From NCBI GenBank assembly GCA_050916095.1, contig CP050901.1, positions 2,666,001 to 2,730,000 of the forward strand: a stretch of DNA of 64,000 bases. Reading direction: 5' to 3'. The position numbers were made by a program, and so were the translations under genes. The notes beneath the pieces are model-generated. The model was not told where the DNA came from. It saw only the letters and a program-made list of their open reading frames with translations, and made no database searches. Below are positions 19,201 through 26,617 of the stretch, piece after piece. Within the stretch, counting starts at the first letter, position 1, and every line of letters begins with the position of its first letter. The DNA comes from JANPCX01 sp050916095. GTDB taxonomy: Bacteria; Pseudomonadota; Gammaproteobacteria; Burkholderiales; Burkholderiaceae_C.

Positions 19201-19398
19201 GCCCACAATGAAGTGCAAGCCCAATTCCTTGGCCTTGACATGCCCGCGCACCACCCCGGCCAAGGAACATTCATCGGTGAGTGCCAGCGCGCTGTAACCC
19301 AAATCAAAAGCACGCTGCACCAACTCCTCCGGGTGGGAGGCCCCGGTGAGAAAACTGAAATTGCTGCGGCAGTGCAGCTCGGCGTAGGGGGGCGGCAT
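16210..19398 (-). CDS. dnaE2: Error-prone DNA polymerase DnaE2
   Basis: DnaE2 (ImuC) is a C-family polymerase that copies damaged templates and causes SOS mutagenesis, normally with ImuA/ImuB. The 1062-residue product has an N-terminal PHP domain (ELHCRSNFSFLTGAS, ALTDECSLAGVVRGH), the palm motif PPDIDVDFEHQRREEV carrying catalytic aspartates, GVFQIESRAQMSMLPRL, and a C-terminal OB domain (GVVFVTLEDETGTVNVIVWP). ATG 19398 matches the family start; the frame runs on into the adjacent IS. No imuA or imuB is present in the window. Its LexA operator, which overlaps this start codon, has been split by an IS1595-family insertion, so SOS control is probably lost. Confidence 0.93.
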   Translation of the reverse strand: MPPPYAELHCRSNFSFLTGASHPEELVQRAFDLGYSALALTDECSLAGVVRGHVKAKELGLHFIVGSEMQLTTSEGAPHARLVVLAQTRRGYGNLSQWITVARRRAAKGQYLAHPGDLEGAIPNAPFLAGLPECLLLLLPGLQQPLDEVLSQALWLKAWCGERAGLLMERLHLGGEDEALARLQQVHQETGLALVAAGGVLMHRRSRKPLQDLLTATRLKQAVAQCGWQLQANAEAHLRSRLRLQALYPAQALAQTLVWAKRCTFSLDELRYEYPQELVPEGHTPSSHLRALTEAGVIKRYPGGIPAKVRSQIEYELALIEQLHYEPYFLTVADIVQWARGQGILCQGRGSAANSAVCFCLGITEVNPATMTLLFERFISAERGEPPDIDVDFEHQRREEVIQYIYRKYGRHRAALTAVVTTYRPRSALRDVGRALGIDLQRIDAVAKSQQWFDGQRIDPERLRENGFDPAAHTTRLWMELTEQLIGFPRHLSQHPGGFVIASEQIAQLVPVENAAMPGRSVVQWDKDDLDALGILKVDILALGMLTALRRALLLVSHKLGLPSDAPLTLADTPVDDRATYDMVCRADTVGVFQIESRAQMSMLPRLRPECFYDLVIEVAIVRPGPIQGGMVHPYLRRRSGEEPVTYPSTEVEQALKRTLGVPIFQEQVMQLAVLAADFTPGEADQLRRAMAAWKRKGGLGPFHERLVGRMVAKGYAPEFAESIFKQIQGFGEYGFPESHAISFALLVLTSSWVKCHHPDAFLAALLNSQPMGFYAPAQLVRDARAHGVTVLPVDVQTSLADCSLVPPSDNENPSAAKSTLWPVRLGLNQVAGLSHGAGLRIAQARQHQRFTQLDDLVQRAELSAQDMQALAAANALQGLAGHRHQAAWAVAGLDVRPTALLAQTLGSEVSVQHAVEVALESPTEAQNMLADYRSLGLTLNRHPLALLRPELNKLKVVCADQLQHFPNGRLARASGLVTHRQRPPTAKGVVFVTLEDETGTVNVIVWPQVAKQQRQVLLGARLMTVYGRWQRVGGVAHLLAQNLLDHSGWLQGLSNRSRDFH

Positions 19399-19410
19399 AC
19401 TGTATATTTG
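19398..19410 (-). promoter_or_regulatory. Promoter-distal half of a split LexA box at dnaE2
   Basis: On the plus strand this half reads TACTG-TATATTTG and ends at the IS boundary. Joined to the other half (20503-20517) after removal of the IS and one target copy it gives TACTGTATATTTGTACAGTA, which differs from the E. coli SOS consensus at two of 20 positions and contains CTGT-N8-ACAG. As it stands this copy has CTGT but no ACAG partner. The box overlaps the dnaE2 ATG. Confidence 0.85.
19403..19410. repeat. 8-bp target site duplication, left copy (TATATTTG)
   Basis: Exact copy of 20503-20510. Eight base pairs is the duplication length known for the IS1595 family. Confidence 0.85.
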
Positions 19411-20502
19411 AAATGGGTATCCACTTAGCTCCAGCGAAGCCCAAAACACTGGATACCCATCCAGTAATGTTACGCCTGCTCGGACTGCGCGCGCAAGGGG
19501 TTCACAACGTTGTCGTAGGTCACCGGATCGGTAATCACGGCCTGTTGCAGCAGGCGGTAGAACAGCATGCCGCGCGAGCCCGAAGTGCGGCGGTTGAAAC
19601 GGAAGACGAACTCATCCAGGTAAGCGTCCAGGTGTGCTGGCTGGACTGAGCCATGGTGCGTTCCCAGTATCCATCGCTTGACCAGCGAAGCCACGCGATG
19701 CACACCGGCCATGGACACATGGGCAGGGATCTCCGAACCCAGCATCACCGTGCGTTGGTGGTCATAGCCCAGATCGTTCAATGCCCTGTAAGCAGCCGAT
19801 CCATCGGTTCGCACCTGCGCGCCGGGCTCAATTGCCGCTTGCACGAACGGCACGACACTCTCTGCGGAGTCGTTGTCGATGCGGCGCAATCGAATACGTC
19901 CAAAGCCTTTGGGCTGCACCATCTCCACCGCTAGAACGACCAAAACCTTACTCGTATTGTTCTTGCGCCTCATAGCAGAAATAGGCTCCTCGCGGTCAGT
20001 GATGGCCAGGTAAGTTTCGTCGACTTCGACCACCCCCTTCAAGCGAGCCCGGTCAGGCCGCACCATTGCGCTGCGAAACCGGTGCAGCATAGTCCAGGCG
20101 GTCTGATAGCTGCCCAGGCCCAGCACCCGTTGTAGACCCAGGGCACTGACGCCCTGCTTCTGATTAGTCAGATACCACGCCCCCGCCAGCCACACGCGCA
20201 GCGGTGTGCGCGTCTTGTCGAAGATCGTTCCGGCCGTCACAGTGCTTTGGCGTGCGCATGCCCGGCACATCAGCCGGGCTCGGCTGGAACGGTAGGGCTC
20301 TTGCGAAACACCGCAGGCTGGACAGACAAATCCTTGTGGCCAGCGCAGCCGCTCCAGATAGTCCAGGCACGCCTCTTCACTGCCGAACCAGTCGAGGAAT
20401 TCGTTCCAGTTTTGTGGGTAGTCTTTACCGGCTTCGGGCGTTGAAGTATGCTGTGGATTCATCCAGTAGCTCAGGGGTTGCTGGAGCTAAAAGGATACCC
20501 CT
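19411..20502 (-). mobile_element. IS1595-family insertion sequence, 1092 bp
   Basis: The element is bounded by the 8-bp direct repeat TATATTTG. Its ends are imperfect inverted repeats: the left end contains GGGTATCCACTTAGCTCCAGC and the right end, read inward, GGGTATCCTTTTAGCTCCAGC. The left end carries two extra bases outside the aligned repeat. It holds one transposase gene reading toward dnaE2. Insertion is inside the dnaE2 LexA box and separates the dnaE2 start from its likely native promoter at 20514-20541. Transposase read-through or an IS-borne promoter could still express dnaE2. Confidence 0.88.
19470..20462 (-). CDS. IS1595-family transposase
   Basis: This 330-residue DDE-type transposase is intact. 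An N-terminal zinc-ribbon (CPACG then CRAC, about residues 47-70) precedes the ISXO2-type catalytic domain: GVVEVDETYLAITDREEP (first Asp), VRTDGSAAYRALNDLGYDHQ cited in part as RTDGSAAYRAL (second Asp), and the C-terminal GTHHGSVQPAHLDAYLDEF region with the last acidic/Asn positions and RFNRR. It is full length, so the element may still move. It reads in the same direction as dnaE2, ending 72 bp before the dnaE2 start. Confidence 0.92.
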   Translation of the reverse strand: MNPQHTSTPEAGKDYPQNWNEFLDWFGSEEACLDYLERLRWPQGFVCPACGVSQEPYRSSRARLMCRACARQSTVTAGTIFDKTRTPLRVWLAGAWYLTNQKQGVSALGLQRVLGLGSYQTAWTMLHRFRSAMVRPDRARLKGVVEVDETYLAITDREEPISAMRRKNNTSKVLVVLAVEMVQPKGFGRIRLRRIDNDSAESVVPFVQAAIEPGAQVRTDGSAAYRALNDLGYDHQRTVMLGSEIPAHVSMAGVHRVASLVKRWILGTHHGSVQPAHLDAYLDEFVFRFNRRTSGSRGMLFYRLLQQAVITDPVTYDNVVNPLRAQSEQA

Positions 20503-20517
20503 TATATTTGTACAGTA
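20503..20517 (-). promoter_or_regulatory. Promoter-proximal half of the split LexA box plus target duplication
   Basis: Plus-strand TATATTTG-TACAGTA: the second 8-bp target copy (20503-20510) and the ACAG half of the operator. No CTGT partner lies at the right distance on the IS side, so LexA should bind poorly here. Confidence 0.8.
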
Positions 20518-20541
20518 TAGAGCTGCAGTTGGTCGACTCAA
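20514..20541 (-). promoter_or_regulatory. Likely native dnaE2 promoter, now isolated upstream of the IS
   Basis: Read on the minus strand: TTGAGT (20541-20536), a 16-bp spacer, then TATACT (20519-20514), followed at once by the LexA half-site. Before the insertion the -10 box would have been only 15 nt from the dnaE2 ATG, predicting a very short leader. It now points into the right end of the IS. Confidence 0.55.
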
Positions 20542-20651
20542 AAATCTGTCCGACAAATCACTTTCTACCCACACGAGCCACAAGACAGGCACGAGTCAAC
20601 GGAGCGAAGGAGCCATTCGCAGCCACGGCGATTTCGCGAACAGGCGGACCA

Positions 20652-21795
20652 TCACGTTTGCGTAAACCGTCGCAACAGCGCCTCCGCTGGGCCGCGCGAG
20701 AAAAAACGTTGATTGAAATGCGCCAGCATGTCCAGCGCCAACCACACCAGCAGCCCAATGCCAGCGACCGCGGCTGCGCCCAATTGCCCGAAGAGACCAA
20801 GGCCATAGGCGCAGAACACCAGGGACAGCATCACCGACTCGCCCAGATAGCCGCTGAGACTCATGCGCCCGGCCGGGCGAAACCAGCGTAAGGCGTCAGG
20901 TTTGTGCGCCCGCCAGCGCAGCAACCAACCCACGTAGGCCCCAGCTCAGCAACGGCGCACTCGCGAATCCCAGCACCACACCGCTGGTCTCACGCACGCC
21001 GTTCAGACCCAACTCGGCACCCGGTCCCACAGATAGCCACGCGCCCAGCAACGCCATCGGCAAACCCAGGACTGTTCCAAAGCGTCGGCCGCTCCGCCAC
21101 AACGGGGCTTGCGCATCTGGCTGCGCCAGCAGCTTGTGGCGTCCAGCCACTAAACCCAACGCGAACGTGGCCAGTACCGGCAGGCCATTGAACAGCCCGA
21201 TTACCGTCGCGGCCACGGGCCAGAATTCAAGCCGTGCCGCTGCTGCTTGCCACCATGTGCCCGATGTCATGGCGGCATCGTAGGCAGTCACATGCTCGAT
21301 CCACTCGGCGTTCTGCGATGTGTCCGCAGAAGCCAGTGCCACGGCGCCGAGCAGGGCGAGCCAAAACACCCCGAGAGTGACGGCAGCGCGAATCAGCGCG
21401 ACTTCTCGCCATCGGTGCAGCACCAGTAGCGCGGTGCCCAGCAGGGCATACAACAACAGAATGTCGCCTACGAAGAGCCAGACCGCATGCAGCGCCCCCA
21501 GAGCTGCCAGCCCCAGCAAGCGCCGGGCGAACCTGGCCCTTGAACCAGCGTCGCCGCTGCGAACCAAGAAGCTCACGCTGTAGCCGAAGAGGAACGCGAA
21601 CAGAAGATAGAACTTCGCCTGGGCCAGTGCCACGGTGAGGAACGCCGCGATCCGATCGCCCGTTGCTTCGACCGAAGCCTCGGTGTATCCCAGCCCCGAG
21701 ATCGCGAGAAAGGGTGCGTTGACGAGCACGATGCCCATCAGCGCGAAACCTCGCAACTCGTCGGCGAAGTCTTGTCGGGGTGTAGGGGCGTTCAT
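20652..21795 (-). pseudogene. DUF418 family membrane protein, frameshifted
   Basis: Two frames together form a DUF418 protein, a family of multi-pass inner membrane proteins of unknown function (YeiB-like). The first (ATG 21795) begins MNAPTPRQDFADELRGFALMGIVLVN and continues through about eight helices to PLLSWG. The second supplies AYVGWLLRWRAHKPDALRW and GRMSLSGYLGESVMLSLVF, the conserved C-terminal GRMxLxxYLxQS-type block. The join is at CCCC 20939-20942 (GGGG on the coding strand); with three G the protein reads continuously as LLSWAYVGWLL and is 380 residues, normal for the family. It diverges from a TetR regulator over two palindromes, so it is the probable target of that regulator. 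Confidence 0.8.
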
Positions 21796-21815
21796 GTATG
21801 CAGGAAGTAGATGAT

Positions 21816-21831
21816 TTGAGCGGTCGCTCAA
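21816..21831. promoter_or_regulatory. TetR-type operator 1
   Basis: TTGAGCGGTCGCTCAA: palindromic 7-bp half-sites TTGAGCG / CGCTCAA with a 2-bp centre. It is one of two near-identical sites in the divergent promoter region, 20 bp before the DUF418 start and 28 bp from the second site. Confidence 0.75.
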
Positions 21832-21843
21832 TTATGCGCCGCT

Positions 21844-21859
21844 TTGAGCGCTCGCTCAA
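21844..21859. promoter_or_regulatory. TetR-type operator 2
   Basis: TTGAGCGCTCGCTCAA: the same half-sites as operator 1 with a different 2-bp centre. It lies 42 bp before the TetR start, so autorepression plus repression of DUF418 is the simplest reading. Confidence 0.75.
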
Positions 21860-21901
21860 GCACAATGTGGGCACTCCACCACCTGCGCAGGAACTGCCGT
21901 C

Positions 21902-22492
21902 ATGACCCGGACTGCCCCAGACCGCATTAACGAGATCCTGGACCATGCTCTGGCGCTCTTTGCCGAACGCGGCCTGGCGGCTGCTTCAACGCGTGACCTC
22001 GCCGACAGAGCCGGCCTGGCTCGCAGCCACGTCTACCACTACTTCAAGGACTGGCAGGCCCTCAGGTGCGCCGCTTTCGCGCGCTTCGCCCACCGCGAGT
22101 TGGAGCATGCTCGCATCGAGCTGGCGCGTTTGCCGGGTCGAGAAGCGCTAGAAGCCTTCGCTGCAGGCTGGCTGGATGGCACGGCTGACCCGTCCGCTGC
22201 CCTTTGGATTGACGCATGGGTCGAAGCCTTGCGCGACCCAGTGCTGGCCGCCGCTTACAACGATGCCATGCAGCAATGGATCGCACTGCTCGAAAACGTG
22301 CTTCACCGCGCCGGCGTACCCCACGACACAACCCTGGCCCGACAGATGTTTGCTTTGATCAACGGCTACACCTTGGCGGCGGGTTTGCGTATCAGCTCCA
22401 CCAAACCGCCCGAACTGCGGGAGCTTGTGGGAGCGATCGATCGCCTGATCATGGGTGCTGCGCCTTCGGCAAGACCGTTGGCGAGACGATAG
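21902..22492 (+). CDS. TetR/AcrR family transcriptional regulator
   Basis: This 196-residue repressor has an N-terminal helix-turn-helix: INEILDHALALFAERGLAAAS followed by TRDLADRAGLARSHVYHYFKDW, the standard TetR pattern. The C-terminal ligand domain is not specific enough to name an inducer. It diverges from the DUF418 gene across 106 bp containing two matching 16-bp palindromes, which are the natural operators. A 299-bp stretch follows to ribD in which I see no gene and no FMN riboswitch. Confidence 0.9.
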   Translation: MTRTAPDRINEILDHALALFAERGLAAASTRDLADRAGLARSHVYHYFKDWQALRCAAFARFAHRELEHARIELARLPGREALEAFAAGWLDGTADPSAALWIDAWVEALRDPVLAAAYNDAMQQWIALLENVLHRAGVPHDTTLARQMFALINGYTLAAGLRISSTKPPELRELVGAIDRLIMGAAPSARPLARR

Positions 22493-22791
22493 CGTCTTGC
22501 GCAGCCCTCCCTTGCGTCCTCATGGCACCCCGAACACGGCACCTTAGGGGTGAACGGTTTCATTGTGCGAGTGCGGTCTCGCGTCCCGGTCGCCCCTTGT
22601 GCTTAACCTCAGAGAACCATTGACACGTCAACCGACGCACTCGAAGCACCCAAAACCCGCCACTCAGTAGTGATGGCTCATGGTCGGGACTGTTATGTCG
22701 TCAAAACACTCCCCGACGGAGCGCTGCATCCAAAACCCATGCCCAGCCCCCCCACCCCTTCACCACCCAAACCCAAGCCGCCCCTCACATC

Positions 22792-24000
22792 GTGCAAACT
22801 CCCACCTTCGCCACAGAGTGCACCACTTTGACTTCCGCCCCCCACGACGAGCGCTTCATGCGCGACACCCTCGCTCTGGCCGCACAAGCGGTGGGCGTGA
22901 GCGAGCCCAACCCACGGGTGGGCTGCGTCATCGTGAACCCAGACGGCCAGGTGATTGGCCGTGGCCACACTCAGGAAGCGGGTGGTCCGCATGCCGAGGT
23001 GGTGGCGCTGCGTGAGGCCCAGGAGTCAAGTGCCGATCTGCGCGGGGCCACTGTTTACGTCAGCTTGGAACCCTGTGCCCACCATGGCCGCACGCCGCCT
23101 TGTTGTGATGCTTTGGTGGCTGCGGGCGTGGGCCGGGTGGTGATGGCCTTGCAAGATCCCAACCCCTTGGTCGCTGGCCAAGGCGCAGCACGTTTGCGTG
23201 CGGCAGGCATAGAAGTGGTGGACTGGCCCGAGGGGCCGCTTCTGGAGGAAGCACGCGAATTGAACATTGGTTTTTTGTCGCGCATGCAGCGCGGCAGGCC
23301 TTGGGTACGTTTGAAGATGGCGCTGTCGCTGGACGGCCGCAGTGCCTTGCCCGATGGCCGCAGCCTGTGGATCACGGGCGACGCTGCGCGTGCAGACGGC
23401 CACGCTTGGCGCAAACGGGCGGGCGCGGTGCTCACGGGCATAGGCACTGTGCTGGCCGACAACCCGCGCCTGGATGTGCGGCTGGTGCCAACCAAGCTGC
23501 AACCCCGGCGTGTGGTGATTGATGCGCAACTGGAAACACCAAGCGATGCGCGTATTTTTGAACCTTCCGCATCGCTCGCCGCACCTGCACTTGGCCCGTT
23601 GATTTACACCGCCTTACTGTCCCCAAACGCGCCCCACAACGAACGTGAACAGCAACGGCACGACGCGCTGCAAGCCCGTGGTGCCGAGATTTGCGTGCTG
23701 CCGGACGCGCAGCACCCGGGCCGCGTGGACTTGAACGCCCTGCTGCTTGACTTGGCCCAGCGCGGCATCAACGAGTTGCACTTGGAAGCAGGCCACGGCC
23801 TCAATGGCGCTTTTGTGCGTGCCGGTTTGGTGGATGAATTTTTGATTTACCTGGCCCCCAAACTCTTGGGCCAAGGCCATGGGCTGGCGAGCATTGGCGC
23901 TTTGGCGGGGCTGGACCATGCACCGGCTTTGCGCTTCACCAGCGTCACGCTACTGGGGCCCGACCTGCGCATTTTGGCGCGGCCTCTAGCCGTTGATTAA
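22792..24000 (+). CDS. ribD: Riboflavin biosynthesis protein RibD (deaminase/reductase)
   Basis: This bifunctional enzyme deaminates 2,5-diamino-6-ribosylamino-4(3H)-pyrimidinone 5'-phosphate and reduces the product. The 402-residue protein has the zinc deaminase site GGPHAEVVAL and EPCAHHGRTPPC in the first third, then a reductase domain (RPWVRLKMALSLDGRSAL, GAVLTGIGTVLADNPRLDVR cited in part as GTVLADNPRL, ELHLEAGHGLNGAFV). The first codon is GTG at 22792; a later ATG at 22858 (MRDTLALAAQ) is the alternative start. It precedes ribE by 172 bp occupied by a palindromic repeat. No RFN riboswitch is visible upstream. Confidence 0.93.
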   Translation: MQTPTFATECTTLTSAPHDERFMRDTLALAAQAVGVSEPNPRVGCVIVNPDGQVIGRGHTQEAGGPHAEVVALREAQESSADLRGATVYVSLEPCAHHGRTPPCCDALVAAGVGRVVMALQDPNPLVAGQGAARLRAAGIEVVDWPEGPLLEEARELNIGFLSRMQRGRPWVRLKMALSLDGRSALPDGRSLWITGDAARADGHAWRKRAGAVLTGIGTVLADNPRLDVRLVPTKLQPRRVVIDAQLETPSDARIFEPSASLAAPALGPLIYTALLSPNAPHNEREQQRHDALQARGAEICVLPDAQHPGRVDLNALLLDLAQRGINELHLEAGHGLNGAFVRAGLVDEFLIYLAPKLLGQGHGLASIGALAGLDHAPALRFTSVTLLGPDLRILARPLAVD

Positions 24001-24002
24001 AG

Positions 24003-24134
24003 CTTCCATAAAACATGACAACACATACCATTCGGGCTCAGCCCGTCGAAGCCAGCGCAGGCCTCAGTGCCCGCCCTTCGACAGGCTCAGGGCGAACGGG
24101 TTGGGTTCGTCGTGAGCGTTGACAACAGTAATAG
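24003..24134. repeat. Palindromic intergenic repeat, copy 1
   Basis: Contains both arms, ATTCGGGCTCAGCCCGTCGAAG and CTTCGACAGGCTCAGGG-CGAACGG (first given without its last bases as ATTCGGGCTCAGCC), joined by the CCAGCGCAGGCCTCAGTGC linker. The flanks match the family pattern TTTTATGGAA / TCGTCGTGA reading outward. It sits between ribD and ribE. Confidence 0.8.
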
Positions 24135-24172
24135 AACACAACACCATCTTTTTCATCTAGCCACCCTACCCC

Positions 24173-24791
24173 ATGTTCACCGGCATCATCACTGGCCTTG
24201 GCCACATCATTCGCATTGAAGCCCTGGGGCTTGATGCGTCCCACGGCAAACACCTCGTCATTCAGGCCCCCAAGGGTTATATGGCTGACGTGGCGCTTGG
24301 CGACAGCATCGCCATCAACGGCGCATGCATGACGGCCACGAGGTTCAACTGCGACACCGATCAATTCGAGATCGACGTTTCCGCCGAGAGCCTGTCCAAA
24401 ACCGCAGGCTTGGCCCAAGTGGGCCCGGTGAATTTGGAGAAGGCCCTGCGTGCGCATGAACGCCTGGGCGGCCACATCGTCAGCGGCCATGTGGATGGCC
24501 TGGGGCTGGTGACCCACTTTGCGGCTGTGGGTGAATCGTGGGAGCTGCGCATCCAAGCGCCGAAAGAGCTGGGGCCGCTTCCTGGCTTACAAGGGTTCCA
24601 TCACCGTCAACGGTGTCAGCCTCACCGTCAACCGCGTGAGCGATTCAGACCAAGGCTGCGAGTTCAGCATCAACCTGATTCCGCACACCATGCAGCACAC
24701 CACCTTGGGACTGTTGGCAACGGGCCACCAGGTCAACCTGGAGGTGGATTTGATTGCGCGGTATGTGGAACGGATGATGTCGGTGAAATAA
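24173..24791 (+). pseudogene. ribE: Riboflavin synthase, frameshifted in this sequence
   Basis: Riboflavin synthase condenses two lumazines to riboflavin. ATG 24173 gives MFTGIITGLGHIIRIEAL, NGACMTAT and GHIVSGHVDGLG in the first lumazine-binding barrel. The second barrel (YKGSITVNGVSLTVNRV, FSINLIPHTMQHTTLG) is in the next frame and ends at 24791. The shift is in GGGG at 24571-24574: with three G the text reads KELGRFLAYKG and the protein is 205 residues, the family norm. Left uncorrected, the first frame runs on into unrelated sequence to 25150. Since the enzyme is normally required, a base-calling error or a second copy elsewhere is more likely than true loss. Confidence 0.88.
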
Positions 24792-24804
24792 CTGCCACAG
24801 GGCT

Positions 24805-26046
24805 TCAGGCCTTGCCCACCCGCAGCACACGCCCGTTGCTGTTGTCCGTCAGCAAGTACAAAGCGCCATCCGGCCCTTGGCGCACATCGCGGATGCGCTC
24901 GCCGAGTGACTTGAACAGTTCTTCGCGCCTGACCACCGTGGTGCCATTGAGCTCCAAACGCCACAGCGCCTGCCCCGCCAAAGCACCTAAAAACAAATGC
25001 CCTTGCCACTCAGGTATTGCGCTGCCGGTGTACCAGCACAAACCGCTGGGGGCGATGGACGTGGGCACCCAGAAACTGACAGGTTGTTCCAGCCCCGAGC
25101 CGCTTGTGGCACCACCGATGGTCGTGCAATTGCCCACGGGTGCGCCGTAGTTGCAGCCGTAGGAAATCAACGGCCAGCCGTAGTTGCGGCCACGTTGGAC
25201 ACGGTTGAGTTCGTCGCCGCCTTGCGGGCCATGCTCTGTCACCCACAACTCGCCGGTGCTGGGATGCAGCGCAGCGCCTTGCGGGTTGCGGTGGCCCAGG
25301 CTCCAAATCTCGGGGCGTGCATTGGGTGTGGTCACGAAGGGGTTGTCATTCGGCACCGAACCATCGGTGCGTATGCGCACCACCTTGCCATGGTGGGTGC
25401 TGAGGTCTTGGGCTTTGGGGCTTTCGGAGCCCGCTGCCCGTTCGCCCAATGTGATGAATAAAAAGCCGTCCGGGGTGAGCACCAAACGACACCCATAGTG
25501 GTTGGTGCTGATGCTGGTGGCGACCTTGGGTGTTTGCCGGAAGATCACCTGCACATCCAACAAGGCATTGCCCACCAAGCGCCCTCGCGCCACCGCCGCG
25601 CCGTTGCTGCCGGCTTGTGCGCCCGTGCCTGCTTCGGCGTAACTCAAGTAAACCCAGGTGTCGCCCGACACCACCTGCACGGCCACATCCAGCAAACCAC
25701 CTTGGCCGGCATTGAGCACCGCAGGCACGCCGCTGACGTTGGCATGCGGCACCGCTGCGATCGACGAGGTGACGATGCGCAAGCGCCCGGTTTTTTCGGT
25801 GACCAGCAGTCGGCCATCAGGCAAAAAGGCCAGACCCCAAGGGTTCTCCAAACCGCTGGCAAAGGTGCTCGCGGTGGGCGCGCCTGTTCCGGGCGTCGGA
25901 CTGGGCGGAGAGACTGCCGGTGCCGGTGAGGCAGCCTCAGAGCCACCTCCGCAAGCCGCGAGCAAACTGCCGGTGGCGACTACCTGCCACATTGTGTTCA
26001 GCGCAACGCGCCGGGACACATCCAACGTCATTGGGTTTGATGCCAT
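24805..26046 (-). CDS. PQQ-type sugar dehydrogenase-like lipoprotein (GSDH family)
   Basis: This 413-residue exported beta-propeller protein belongs to the glucose/sorbosone dehydrogenase family. The N-terminus carries a signal ending in LLAACGGG, a lipobox with Cys31 or so as the lipid-modified residue, then a Pro/Ser linker. Typical GSDH text follows: LENPWGLAFLPDGRLLVTEKTGRLR, EIWSLGHRNPQGAALHP, WVTEHGPQGGDELN and NYGWPL. These histidine- and arginine-containing loops form the PQQ and substrate site in known members; whether this one oxidises sugars is unproven. A good ribosome binding site (GAGGTAGG) precedes ATG 26046. It converges on ribE with a 13-nt gap. Confidence 0.88.
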   Translation of the reverse strand: MASNPMTLDVSRRVALNTMWQVVATGSLLAACGGGSEAASPAPAVSPPSPTPGTGAPTASTFASGLENPWGLAFLPDGRLLVTEKTGRLRIVTSSIAAVPHANVSGVPAVLNAGQGGLLDVAVQVVSGDTWVYLSYAEAGTGAQAGSNGAAVARGRLVGNALLDVQVIFRQTPKVATSISTNHYGCRLVLTPDGFLFITLGERAAGSESPKAQDLSTHHGKVVRIRTDGSVPNDNPFVTTPNARPEIWSLGHRNPQGAALHPSTGELWVTEHGPQGGDELNRVQRGRNYGWPLISYGCNYGAPVGNCTTIGGATSGSGLEQPVSFWVPTSIAPSGLCWYTGSAIPEWQGHLFLGALAGQALWRLELNGTTVVRREELFKSLGERIRDVRQGPDGALYLLTDNSNGRVLRVGKA

Positions 26047-26613
26047 GTCCTACCTCGTTTGAAACAAGGGAAAAGCGTAATGCCTGTGGCTTGCCCCGTT
26101 GCTACCAAGTGCAACAAGCAAGCGGACACTTGAATTTTGGATTTGAATGACCTAAAGGCTGACCCTGAACTTCAATTCCCCAAAGCCCCCCTATGATCAC
26201 CTCTGGCTCTACATCTTTCCACAATACAGCTGTCACCGAAGATTTATCGGTCAATCAATCAACACTTCTCGCCAAAAAAGCCCAATACACCGGGAAGGCG
26301 AACGACGCACAAGTATGGGCTGCAATTGACACCGTCAAAGCCTATATTGATAGAGAGATGCCGAACGCGAGCTTCGCTGAAAAAGCAGCCGCAGCACAAA
26401 CCTTTTACACAGCGTACCGCCGGAACACTTCGCAAGCCGTTAACGATGCCGCTGTGAAACTCAATTTACCGGCCAGCAACGACATGAACTCAGTGGCTGC
26501 GCAACGCTATTTCACTGGCATGCATGCGGTGGCCGAAGCACCTGGCTCCTCGGGCATCGCCAACGTGTTGATTTCAGGTTACAGCTTCCTTCGGAAACTC
26601 GGTTTACCGGGCT

Positions 26614-26617
26614 ACTC
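26614..26617. repeat. 4-bp target duplication ACTC, left copy
   Basis: ACTC at 26614-26617 is repeated at 28250-28253, directly outside the two inverted repeats of the IS. Confidence 0.7.

Noticed and set aside
22493..22791. FMN riboswitch before ribD
   Set aside because: Looked for the RFN-type stems and conserved AGGAT/GGG blocks; not found here or before ribE.
24792..25150. Continuation of the ribE first frame to 25150
   Set aside because: This is the product of the frameshift reading into the convergent sugar dehydrogenase gene; it has no riboflavin synthase text.
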